Shown piece by piece: positions 6,021 through 11,611 of a stretch of DNA of 25,151 nt. The stretch lies in the IMG/VR virus record IMGVR_UViG_3300042987_001356, positions 1-25,151 of that record. The stretch is one strand, 5' to 3'. The first letter of the stretch is position 1. Each line of letters opens with the position of its first letter. The notes below the pieces were generated by a model, which saw only the letters and a list, made by a program, of their open reading frames with translations, was not told the origin of the DNA and searched no databases. Source of the DNA: a virus. A program made the translations under genes and the position numbers.

Positions 6021-6212
6021 CTACCACCTCAACATAATGGTCAACGTCATTTGGTCACTGGACTGTCGCACTTCCACGAGTGCGTCATCCGGTGCGCCTT
6101 CTGCGCGCATCGTGTGGAGTGCGTCGACGATCCCAGAAACACGAGCCGGAACATTCAATGCCTGCATGTGGTGCGTCCGATAGATTCGGATGCCATCGGT
6201 CTGCGTAATCAT
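6021..6212 (-). CDS. Small hypothetical protein, 63 aa
   Basis: The product has a helix (ARVSGIVDALHTMRAEG) and a C-terminal strand pair (DALVEVRQSSDQMTLTIMLRW). ATG at 6212 is preferred because AGAGGTG lies nine bases upstream, as in other genes of this operon; a GTG at 6224 is possible but has no room for a ribosome site. It is packed directly before the 146-residue gene. No family recognised. Confidence 0.55.
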   Translation of the reverse strand: MITQTDGIRIYRTHHMQALNVPARVSGIVDALHTMRAEGAPDDALVEVRQSSDQMTLTIMLRW

Positions 6213-6242
6213 GTCGTCTACCACCTCTCTGCGATGATTGTA

Positions 6243-6578
6243 TCAGTCAACCGGCAATAGATCAAAGAGTGAATCCTGCCCGGTGTGGGAAACTTCTCGC
6301 AACTCTGAGTCGATCTCGTCCACGTCCTCGACGACAACGCGCGCCCACTCCGGGTGTCGGTCTGCCATCTGCAAGCCCATCATGAACGTGCTTGCCATGT
6401 GCTGCGCCTCGTCATCGTCACGCGACAGATCAGAGAAACGGATCGTCATGAACTGATAAACCACGGCAGACACGCCAGCGGTACGCATCAGCGCGCGGAT
6501 GACGTTCTTGTATTCCTCAGATGCTCCGTCCTCCTCCTCGTTTCCGAGTAGGTTTCGGATCTCGTCCTCGATGTTCAC
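6243..6578 (-). CDS. Acidic hypothetical protein with C-terminal clamp-binding-like motif
   Basis: The 111-residue protein is acidic throughout (NLLGNEEEDGASEEY near the N-terminus, VVVEDVDEIDSEL later). Close to its C-terminus it carries QDSLFDLL; QDSLF fits the bacterial sliding-clamp binding pentapeptide (QLSLF/QLDLF type). If real, it would bind the host beta clamp. The GTG start at 6578 overlaps the stop of the upstream gene by four bases (GTGA). No known domain was recognised in the main body. Confidence 0.6.
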   Translation of the reverse strand: MNIEDEIRNLLGNEEEDGASEEYKNVIRALMRTAGVSAVVYQFMTIRFSDLSRDDDEAQHMASTFMMGLQMADRHPEWARVVVEDVDEIDSELREVSHTGQDSLFDLLPVD

Positions 6579-6823
6579 TTGACGCGCGCCACGTACAGCG
6601 CGCCGTCAATCTTGGCGAAGCGCAGCGAGTACTTGCGGCCACCCTGATACGCGGTAGCGCGGAGCATCCCCTTCGCGTACGGCTCGCCCCGCACGAGGAA
6701 CTCATCCGGCACGCGCACGGGCTCGTCAATCACCAGCGACCGCACGAACGCAGTCCAGCCGCGATGCTGGATGCTCAGCGCGTTATCCCGGAACGTCTCC
6801 ATCGTCACAGTCTCGTTAGTCAA
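6575..6823 (-). CDS. Small hypothetical protein, 82 aa (TTG start)
   Basis: The start is taken as TTG at 6823 because a full AGGAGG ribosome site lies six bases upstream; a longer frame to 6895 lacks such a site. The product is a small alpha/beta protein with basic patches (RGWTAFVRSLVIDEPVRVPDEFLVRGEPYAKGMLR, then GGRKYSLRFAKIDGALYVARV). Its stop overlaps the next gene by four bases, so the two are probably co-translated. Function unknown. Confidence 0.6.
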   Translation of the reverse strand: MTNETVTMETFRDNALSIQHRGWTAFVRSLVIDEPVRVPDEFLVRGEPYAKGMLRATAYQGGRKYSLRFAKIDGALYVARVK

Positions 6824-6865
6824 CTCAAGCCTCCTGAATACCTGCGCCAATCCGACGCGCGCCGA

Positions 6866-6917
6866 GCGGGAGCCGAGGCTAGTAGACTCCCGCACGGCGC
6901 GCGGCGTACTGCCGCGC
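6866..6917. other. Two adjacent intergenic hairpins
   Basis: In the gap between the 55-residue and 82-residue genes there are two inverted repeats. The first is GCGGGAG (6866-6872) with CTCCCGC (6887-6893). The second is GCGCGGC (6899-6905) with GCCGCGC (6911-6917) around a five-base loop. Neither has a T-tract on the leftward side, so RNA stabilisation or processing is as likely as termination. Confidence 0.45.
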
Positions 6918-6927
6918 CGCCCTCCTG

Positions 6928-7095
6928 CTACCAGAACCGCTCGCCGTTGATGTACACGCGCACGTCATTATCAACGCACCAGCCGCCGAGGCTCGACACG
7001 ACCCACTTCACAGCCTCGGTTGCATCATCGAACTCGCCATGCACGCGCACGATTGAGTTCTCGTCGTTCGGGTACTCAATGTCAACAGTAGTCAT
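6928..7095 (-). CDS. Small hypothetical protein, 55 aa
   Basis: A 55-codon frame starts at ATG 7095 with a GAGAGAGGG ribosome site four bases upstream and ends in TAG at 6928. The product is a compact alpha/beta protein (a strand IVRVHGEF, a helix DDATEAVKWVVSSLGG, then strands WCVDNDVRVYINGERFW). The layout of strand, helix and two strands resembles many tiny phage proteins, but no family name can be given. It lies in the leftward operon after the 31-residue membrane peptide. Confidence 0.65.
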   Translation of the reverse strand: MTTVDIEYPNDENSIVRVHGEFDDATEAVKWVVSSLGGWCVDNDVRVYINGERFW

Positions 7096-7107
7096 TTCGC
7101 CCTCTCT

Positions 7108-7203
7108 CTAGAACGCGCCAGCGTACAGCCCGCAGAGCAGCACGCCCATGAACACGATGAACCCGAAGAAGAACACCTGTGCCAACTCAACAACTTCACG
7201 CAT
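7108..7203 (-). CDS. 31-residue single-pass membrane peptide (copy 1)
   Basis: ATG at 7203 begins MREVVELAQVFFFGFIVFMG and ends with LLCGLYAGAF. A hydrophobic segment from about residue 9 to 29 could span the membrane once, with a short charged N-terminus. It has a GAGGGGG ribosome site upstream. Its length, MRxxVExxQV start and AGAF ending match the peptide at 10639-10734, so the two are paralogues. A role at the host inner membrane (for example superinfection exclusion or a lysis aid) is possible but not shown. Confidence 0.6.
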   Translation of the reverse strand: MREVVELAQVFFFGFIVFMGVLLCGLYAGAF

Positions 7204-7234
7204 CACGCGCGCCCCCTCTTGTAGATTTACAGTG

Positions 7235-7492
7235 TTATACGTGGCGACCACAGCGGTACAAGTCAACGTCGATAGCAACCCCAGCAGCGGGACATTGAGT
7301 CCCGTCCTTGAGTACCTTCTGGCAGCGCGGAACCGGGACGTCACGGCCATTGACAGCGCGGTACGTGATCGCGGCGAACCCATCGGCCACCTTGATGACG
7401 CGACCGTTGGCCCGCCAGCCGATCCAGTTGTTGGCATTGAGCGGGTCGCCGCTCGAAACGATGGGCGTTGCATCGACAACCTTACGCATCAT
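7235..7492 (-). CDS. Small zinc-binding-like protein, 85 aa
   Basis: The 85-residue product has a strand-rich N-terminal part (NWIGWRANGRVIKVADGFAAITYRAV). A C-terminal Cys/His set follows (RCQKVLKDGTQCPAAG...LYRCGRHV), which could bind one zinc. The first ATG at 7492 overlaps the TAA stop of the upstream gene (TAATG), with GAGAGG seven bases upstream. It is followed by the membrane peptide gene after 31 bases. Unknown function; possibly nucleic-acid-binding. Confidence 0.6.
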   Translation of the reverse strand: MMRKVVDATPIVSSGDPLNANNWIGWRANGRVIKVADGFAAITYRAVNGRDVPVPRCQKVLKDGTQCPAAGVAIDVDLYRCGRHV

Positions 7493-7806
7493 TACTTGTC
7501 CTCTCCGGTAGCCTGAGCGATAGCGGCGAACGCAGCGTCCAGCGCCTCGTCGTCAATCGGTGTCCATTCCTGTTCTTCGGCGGGAACGCCTCGGAATGTG
7601 CGAGCCGTTGCCGCCAGTGCTTCCAGCGCCGCCAGTAGGTCTGGTGCTGCTGCGATGAGGCGGGCGTTAGCCTCGGAGTAGATACCATTTGCGACATGCG
7701 TCGTGTCGCGGTCGCCGTTGACATGCCAAATATCTACACTGACTCCCGGCGCGCGAGTAGCGGTCGCTCGGTAATCAGTCCACGGCCCCGGTGTGTGCAT
7801 AGTCAT
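7492..7806 (-). CDS. Conserved phage hypothetical protein with HTPGPW start
   Basis: The protein begins MTMHTPGPW and contains NARLIAAAPDLLAALEALAATA, a combination I recognise from many phage and prophage hypothetical proteins of about 80-110 residues. The helix of Leu/Ala repeats after the NARLIAAAPDLL motif is its constant core. No biochemical role is known to me. ATG at 7806 is used, with 7800 as an alternative; GAGAGG sites precede both. A 17-bp perfect hairpin lies about 45 bases upstream of the start. Confidence 0.8.
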   Translation of the reverse strand: MTMHTPGPWTDYRATATRAPGVSVDIWHVNGDRDTTHVANGIYSEANARLIAAAPDLLAALEALAATARTFRGVPAEEQEWTPIDDEALDAAFAAIAQATGEDK

Positions 7807-7849
7807 AGCCTCTCAGTCCTCTCACTAGCCTCGTCTGCGCCTGATCTGG

Positions 7850-7891
7850 CGCGCGGGACACTGGCGGGGGCCATCGCCAGTGTCCCGCGCG
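7850..7891. other. Perfect 17-bp hairpin in an intergenic gap
   Basis: The arms are 7850-7866 and 7875-7891 (CGCGCGGGACACTGGCG and its exact complement) with an eight-base loop. It is the most stable inverted repeat in the left arm. It sits between two leftward genes, with no T-run after it on either strand. It may limit readthrough, protect the 3' end of the upstream message, or be a protein-binding site. Confidence 0.8.
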
Positions 7892-7918
7892 GCATAGCAG
7901 CCGCGCCCCCGGTTGAGC

Positions 7919-8101
7919 CTACGCCGTGCGCTTGACTAGCAGCTGTTCGTCGTCAGCGAGTACCGATGAGGTCACAACGGTCTCGACCGGGATGAGCCCG
8001 GAGACGGTCAAGGCCATCTCGTAGAGCGCCTCGTGCAAGGCGAGCGCGTCCGGGCTCGCCTCGTCTGCATCCACCGACACGTTGATCACAATGGTCGCCA
8101 C
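7919..8101 (-). CDS. Small hypothetical protein, 60 aa
   Basis: The GTG start at 8101 is chosen over a longer frame because GAGAGG lies nine bases upstream and a promoter-like sequence (8151-8179) lies just beyond. The product has a strand (TIVINVSVDAD), a helix (SPDALALHEALYEMALTV) and another strand (VETVVTSSVL), so a small alpha/beta fold. No family recognised. It is the first gene after the promoter in its transcript. Confidence 0.6.
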   Translation of the reverse strand: MATIVINVSVDADEASPDALALHEALYEMALTVSGLIPVETVVTSSVLADDEQLLVKRTA

Positions 8102-8150
8102 GGTTCGTTCCTCTCTTGCGCCGTCTACTGATTGCCTCGGCGCTGTGGTC

Positions 8151-8179
8151 ATCATGCGCCTATGCGCTGCAGCTGTCAA
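8151..8179 (-). promoter_or_regulatory. Sigma70-like promoter P1 (leftward)
   Basis: On the minus strand a perfect TTGACA (8174-8179) is followed by a 17-base spacer and CATGAT (8151-8156, four of six to consensus). The surrounding gap is AT-rich compared with its neighbours. It is placed about 50 bases upstream of the 60-residue gene, as expected for a short leader. Confidence 0.65.
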
Positions 8180-8228
8180 CTATCAAAAACTAACGAAATC
8201 TAGCAAACTGCTGTTCGAAATAAGTGTT

Positions 8229-8597
8229 CTAATCAGCCGCGAGGATGCGCCGCGCAGCGTCGGCAACGTCAGCGCGCATCGCGCAGTAAGCGCCGTACGT
8301 GATTGCCTCGTCGAGGTCTCCGGCATGAGCCCAGCTGTATTCCTCGACCGCGTCGGCGTTGTCGGACAGCGAGCGCACGAGGCGAGCGCGCCACGTGTAG
8401 ACCACCCATTCGGAGCCGTCGGTGTACTCGTGTGCGAGGTCGTCGATCTCGTCCTCGGGGTTGTCCTCGTTGCGCTTGCGCGCCTCGTCCGCCACCCAGC
8501 GAGCGTAATCGCTCACGTCCGCGTAGTAGGACTGCCGCAGCACACGGATCGCGTCCTGTTCCTGATCCTCGGTGATGCGCGTGTTCGTCGTGGTCAT
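8229..8597 (-). CDS. Acidic hypothetical phage protein, 122 aa
   Basis: The 122-residue acidic protein has a DEIDDLAHEYTDGSEWVVYTWRARLVRSLSDN core; I associate the DGSEWV(I)YT pattern with a widespread phage hypothetical family. ATG at 8597 has GGGAGG nine bases upstream. The many Asp/Glu residues and helices suggest a soluble binding protein. No activity can be assigned. It stands alone between two intergenic gaps. Confidence 0.7.
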   Translation of the reverse strand: MTTTNTRITEDQEQDAIRVLRQSYYADVSDYARWVADEARKRNEDNPEDEIDDLAHEYTDGSEWVVYTWRARLVRSLSDNADAVEEYSWAHAGDLDEAITYGAYCAMRADVADAARRILAAD

Positions 8598-8691
8598 AGT
8601 ATCTAGCCTCCCGATGCTATCCCCTGTGCCATGAGCGGCACGCTAGGCGCGCGTACAGGTGCTGCACGTGCGCCCCGCGTGATGTTATGGG

Positions 8692-8856
8692 TTAGTACGA
8701 TTCCGCCCAGTCTGAAGCGTCTACGTACCACCGCCCGGAGTAGCCGACGATCCACGACGGGCGCAGCCCGCGCGTGTCGAGCATGATCGACGCTGGCCCT
8801 TCGCCCGTCTCGCGCTCGATCCGATCCTTGAGTGCGATAGCCTGCCGCTTAGTCAT
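8692..8856 (-). CDS. Small hypothetical protein, 54 aa
   Basis: A 54-codon frame runs from ATG 8856 (GAGAGG upstream) to TAA at 8692. The product has a basic N-terminal helix (TKRQAIALKDRIERETG) and a Trp-rich C-terminal half (PSWIVGYSGRWYVDASDWAESY). It follows promoter P2. No family recognised; a small DNA- or protein-binding role is only a guess. Confidence 0.65.
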   Translation of the reverse strand: MTKRQAIALKDRIERETGEGPASIMLDTRGLRPSWIVGYSGRWYVDASDWAESY

Positions 8857-8892
8857 GTCCTGATCCTCTCTCGGTTACCTTCGTTATTGGTG

Positions 8893-8922
8893 AGTATGAT
8901 CCCGGTATGTGTCAGCTGTCAA
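8893..8922 (-). promoter_or_regulatory. Sigma70-like promoter P2 (leftward)
   Basis: The minus strand has a perfect TTGACA (8917-8922) followed by GCTGACAC; the TTGACAGCTG start is shared with P1. A CATACT box (8893-8898) lies 18 bases on. The next leftward gene starts at 8856. Confidence 0.6.
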
Positions 8923-8931
8923 ACGCTAGTA

Positions 8932-9456
8932 CTAGTCGAGCCTACCGGTAGCGTGAGCCGTGATTCCGGCGTCCTGCAGCACGCGCGCCATGGCCTGAGC
9001 GTGCGCGATCTTGCGGTCGTAGGACTGCGAGTAGTCACTAATCCAAATATCAATCCCGCCGTAGTAACTGCGGCGCGCGTAGCCCTGCGCCGTCAACCAT
9101 CGCGCGAACGACGACGATCCAGGCCGGATGTTGACCCAGGCAAACCCGCATACGCCAGACGGGACATACCACGATTGCGTGATAGGCGAGGCATCGTCGA
9201 GTACGTCCGCGTGCTGATCGACAATCATCGGCGCGGGATTGCATGCTTCACCCGCGGCGCGTCCTGCCGCGTACGCGCGAGCGTACAACTCAGCGTGAGC
9301 GGCAGCCCGATCATCGCGAGCGGCGGCAGAATCGGCGACCATATCGCGCCATGCCGCGCGTGCCGCCTTAGCACAATCCGCGCAATAGCCTTTTCGTGAT
9401 CGCGCGGACGCGATCCGGCCGTCACCATTGACGCAATAGGCAATCGTCGTAGTCAT
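8932..9456 (-). CDS. Conserved phage hypothetical protein, 174 aa
   Basis: The N-terminal part has YCADCAKAARAAW (a Cys pair) and a long Ala-rich helix. The C-terminal part has WYVPSGVCGFAWVNIRPGSSSFARWL and GGIDIWISDYSQSYDRKIAHAQAMARVLQDAGI, which resembles a conserved domain seen in many phage proteins of unknown function. ATG at 9456 has a strong AGGAGGTGA site. Promoter P3 lies upstream. The conserved aromatic and Gly residues suggest a ligand- or nucleic-acid-binding surface, but nothing more can be said. Confidence 0.75.
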   Translation of the reverse strand: MTTTIAYCVNGDGRIASARSRKGYCADCAKAARAAWRDMVADSAAARDDRAAAHAELYARAYAAGRAAGEACNPAPMIVDQHADVLDDASPITQSWYVPSGVCGFAWVNIRPGSSSFARWLTAQGYARRSYYGGIDIWISDYSQSYDRKIAHAQAMARVLQDAGITAHATGRLD

Positions 9457-9479
9457 AGTAACTCACCTCCTGATAGTAG

Positions 9480-9507
9480 GTTATGCCGCGATATGTGACA
9501 ATGTCAA
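9480..9507 (-). promoter_or_regulatory. Sigma70-like promoter P3 (leftward)
   Basis: The minus strand has a perfect TTGACA (9502-9507), a 16-base spacer and CATAAC (9480-9485). The -10 box is weaker than in P1 and P2. It lies just upstream of the gene starting at 9456, like the other two promoters relative to their genes. Confidence 0.5.
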
Positions 9508-9510
9508 GTG

Positions 9511-9861
9511 CTAGCGGCCGCTATGCATGATTGCGTACGCGGCCGGGCCTTCAACCTCGCGCGAGCGGCCGCGTGAGTCATTCCATAGGCGATGCGCGCA
9601 TGCATTGCATGCGATCACGTATTCGACGTCCGCGCCATGATCGATCCGCACTAGGTTACGCGCGGCGCGTCCGCATGCCGATCCGTTATCGCGCGTAACC
9701 TCGCACGCGCCGCGTACAGCTGCGCCATATTCGCGGCATCGCGAGGCGTTCGCGCCGCGCGCATGCTTCCCCCAATGCCGCGCGATGCATCCAGTGTGGA
9801 TGCCGCCCATAAATGCGTAAATAAAACGTCCACAGCAGCGGCATTCTTCGTTCGAATACAT
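9511..9861 (-). CDS. Cys-rich zinc-binding-like protein, 116 aa
   Basis: ATG at 9861 is chosen because GAGG lies seven bases upstream; a longer frame to 9888 lacks one. The protein has about ten cysteines in groups (ECRCCGRF near residue 7, GCIARHWGKH, CREYG, GACEVT...ACGRAA, ACNACAHRLW). Several zinc-binding knuckles are likely. The ACNACAHRLW ending with His resembles the last part of an HNH/recombination-type zinc site but lacks clear catalytic residues. DNA around it is very rich in GCGC and CGCG. Function unknown. Confidence 0.65.
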   Translation of the reverse strand: MYSNEECRCCGRFIYAFMGGIHTGCIARHWGKHARGANASRCREYGAAVRGACEVTRDNGSACGRAARNLVRIDHGADVEYVIACNACAHRLWNDSRGRSREVEGPAAYAIMHSGR

Positions 9862-9892
9862 TGCTAGCCTCGCAATCCTGATAATCACCTAT

Positions 9893-9908
9893 GCGCCACG
9901 TCTGGCGC
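9893..9908. other. Short GC-rich inverted repeat
   Basis: GCGCCA (9893-9898) and TGGCGC (9903-9908) are separated by four bases in the 95-base gap between two leftward genes. It is a small hairpin without a T-run, so only a weak candidate for an RNA signal. Confidence 0.35.
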
Positions 9909-9956
9909 GGCGCGCGTACGTCGTAGTGACGTCCGCGCGGCCGCGGCATGCGTAGC

Positions 9957-10625
9957 CTACGCGCGCGCCTTGATTGCGGCCGTAGCAGCTGCCTTGCGAG
10001 CGCCATGCACCGCGAACGCGATCGTCGTGCCCGGTCGCATGCACAATCCGCAATCCGCGCACGATCGGCCGCGCGTCTGTTCGGGGCACGGCACGACGCG
10101 GATACCGTCGACGTCATACGCGCGATCACTTTTGTGAGAATCGACAACAATCGCGGCATCGTATCCGCGAGCATGCGCCGCGCGGACGTCGTCGGCCGTC
10201 TCGCACGACGCGCGGACGCTAACGGATTGCCACGACGCGCGCACGACGTCGCGCCATGCATGCGTATACGTCCACGCGCGGCCGCCGCCGCGTGCCGTAT
10301 AGCGTTCGGCCGCGTCCGAAACAATGCGAGCGGCATCGTCCGTAGGACAATCGCCGACAACGTGCAAGCGTAGCGGCCGCGTGCCAGAGAGAGAATCGAT
10401 CGCGTCCGCCTCGGCTCGCGCCACGTCCGCAATCGTCATACCGTCCGCGGCCGTCGCAAGTTGCCGAGTCGCGATGCCAGCGCGGCCGGATTCGGCGTAA
10501 CAACCAGCGCTGCGGAATGGGCAAGCGCTAGGGCAAGTGAGCTGCGCCGCGTACGTCGCAGACACTGCGCCGATCTTAGCGTTGCCGCTAACCTCGACGG
10601 CCGTAGCGGGCTTAGTGATTGTCAT
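9957..10625 (-). CDS. Cys-motif phage protein (CPxxCPFRxxGCYAE type), 222 aa
   Basis: The N-terminal part has NAKIGAVSATYAAQ followed by TCPSACPFRSAGCYAE (about residues 30-45). The middle has LRLHVVGDCPTDDAARI, AWTYTHAWRDVVRASW and SVSVRASCETADDVRAAHARGYDAAIVV, suggesting a beta/alpha barrel-like fold. A second Cys group lies near the end (PCPEQTRGRSCADCGLCM). The two Cys clusters could bind a metal or iron-sulfur centre. The pattern recalls phage DUF families distantly like Gp37/Gp68 (radical-SAM-like), but no SAM CxxxCxxC motif is seen. Start ATG 10625 has AAGAGG upstream. Reaction unknown. Confidence 0.7.
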   Translation of the reverse strand: MTITKPATAVEVSGNAKIGAVSATYAAQLTCPSACPFRSAGCYAESGRAGIATRQLATAADGMTIADVARAEADAIDSLSGTRPLRLHVVGDCPTDDAARIVSDAAERYTARGGGRAWTYTHAWRDVVRASWQSVSVRASCETADDVRAAHARGYDAAIVVDSHKSDRAYDVDGIRVVPCPEQTRGRSCADCGLCMRPGTTIAFAVHGARKAAATAAIKARA

Positions 10626-10638
10626 AGCCTGATCCTCT

Positions 10639-10734
10639 TTAGAACGCGCCCGCGATGATGCCGCAGTAGGCGACCGCGAGCCCCACACACGTTGCGACGT
10701 ACAGCACTTGTAGATACTCGACGAGGTTCCGCAT
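10639..10734 (-). CDS. 31-residue single-pass membrane peptide (copy 2)
   Basis: ATG at 10734 starts MRNLVEYLQVLYVATCVG and the peptide ends AYCGIIAGAF. Residues about 9-29 are hydrophobic enough for one membrane span. It shares length, MRxxVExxQV opening and AGAF ending with the peptide at 7108-7203. A GGGAGGGG purine run lies upstream. It precedes the Cys-motif gene by 13 bases. No family known to me. Confidence 0.6.
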   Translation of the reverse strand: MRNLVEYLQVLYVATCVGLAVAYCGIIAGAF

Positions 10735-10773
10735 CGTCTCTAGCCCCTCCCTGTATCGGCTTGCCATCATCAG

Positions 10774-10818
10774 GCGAGCGGTAGCCGTCCGCTCGCGACT
10801 GCCCCGCTATGGGGCAGT
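10774..10818. other. Two tandem 8-bp perfect hairpins in an intergenic gap
   Basis: Hairpin one pairs GCGAGCGG (10774-10781) with CCGCTCGC (10789-10796) around seven bases. Hairpin two pairs ACTGCCCC (10798-10805) with GGGGCAGT (10811-10818) around five bases. They are one base apart in the 91-base gap between leftward genes. Neither has a downstream T-run on the minus strand. Likely roles are partial termination, RNA protection or a paired protein-binding site. Confidence 0.7.
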
Positions 10819-10825
10819 TTCGGCG

Positions 10826-11071
10826 TTAGTCCTGCGCGCGATAGACGCGCGCCGCGTACCGAAACACGCGCGCGGCCCAGTCGCTGTACTCGGGTAGATC
10901 CATGGTCCCGATCTCAACGTCCGCGAGCGCGAGCCCCTCGCCGACGAGTTTGTTCGCTCGCCGGTAGTCCGCGGCGCATCCGGCGCTCACGCGCAACTCC
11001 TGAGCCGCATCAATCGCGCCAGCGAGCGCGTCGCCTACGGCCACCGGAGTAGTGATTCCTTCCATCATCAT
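10826..11071 (-). CDS. Small hypothetical protein, 81 aa; first gene of the left arm
   Basis: Three ATG codons in a row (11071, 11068, 11065) follow a GGGAGGG ribosome site; the first is given. The product is helical (VGDALAGAIDAAQELRVSAG, ADYRRANKLVGEGLALADVEIG) and ends in SDWAARVFRYAARVYRAQD. It is the first gene of the leftward arm after the large non-coding centre, the place where an early regulator often sits, but no DNA-binding motif is visible. Function unknown. Confidence 0.6.
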   Translation of the reverse strand: MMMEGITTPVAVGDALAGAIDAAQELRVSAGCAADYRRANKLVGEGLALADVEIGTMDLPEYSDWAARVFRYAARVYRAQD

Positions 11072-11371
11072 CGTTCGAGGCCCTCCCGCGTGTACCGGGG
11101 CAGCGGTGCCGCCCCCTGTGAGAGTGACTACACTACGGCCGGCGTTAGAGCGCAATATAGATATGCGTAGATTTTCGAAAAATCCCGAAAATGTTGGCGT
11201 GTGTCGGGATGCGAGGGGTGCGGACGGTATGGGCGCTCACGTCCACACTCTCGCCACAACGCCACCAGACGCGCCACAACGCGTGTCAGCGCCCGCCAGT
11301 GCGAGCGCCAATGCCGAGGGCCGGGGGCCGGATGCGGGTCACTAGGCGAGGCTAGCAGCGCGCCCCCTCGC
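11072..11371. other. Non-coding stretch upstream of the left arm
   Basis: I see no convincing gene here; open frames on either strand look like GC-driven noise. It holds a possible leftward -10 box TATATT (11154-11159, minus strand) without a good -35. A near-palindrome GATTTTCGAAAAATC lies just beyond it, near 11171-11186. This AT-rich patch in GC-rich DNA would suit an early promoter or an unwinding site. Confidence 0.45.
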
Positions 11372-11449
11372 ATACGGGTACCGGGTATGGGTACAGCCGT
11401 GATACGGGTACCCGGTAGGGGTATCGAATACCGGTACCGGGTAGGGGTA
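11372..11449 (+). repeat. Three 22-bp direct repeats (iteron-like)
   Basis: Copies start at 11372, 11402 and 11428. Each follows ATAC[G/C]GGTACC[G/C]GGTA with a GGGTA ending, and the copies differ at only a few positions. Starts are 30 and 26 bases apart. Each contains a GGTACC palindrome. Spaced direct repeats in a gene-free region between the two phage arms are typical of iterons at an origin or of repressor operators. Confidence 0.8.
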
Positions 11450-11611
11450 TGCGCACAACGGAGAGGAACGCTCGCGCGCGCGCGCGGGTTTTCTTGTGCG
11501 TCTCAAAAATTTACACGACACTTTTTGCTAACTTTTCCCTTGTCACACGTAACCCTTTAACTGTTCCCTAAACTGTTCCGGAACAGTTCCAGAACAGTTC
11601 GTTGCACACTT
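11450..11611. other. Non-coding stretch with alternating CG tract and AT-rich patch
   Basis: No gene is seen. A run of alternating CG (about 11469-11486) could form Z-DNA. It is followed by AT-rich DNA (about 11492-11540, TCTCAAAAATTTACACG, CTTTTTGCTAAC). The perfect 18-bp palindrome AACTGTTCCGGAACAGTT lies at 11571-11588, with half-sites at 11559-11567 and 11592-11599. The layout of repeats next to an AT-rich block resembles a replication origin. Confidence 0.5.

Noticed and set aside
9686-10432. 248-codon minus-strand frame in the GC-rich block
   Set aside because: Arg/Ala-rich frame caused by CG-rich DNA; it conflicts with the Cys-motif gene and the Cys-rich gene, which have ribosome sites and motifs.
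11201-11560. Plus-strand 119-codon frame in the central gap
   Set aside because: Arg/Cys-rich noise across direct repeats and a CG tract; no ribosome site.
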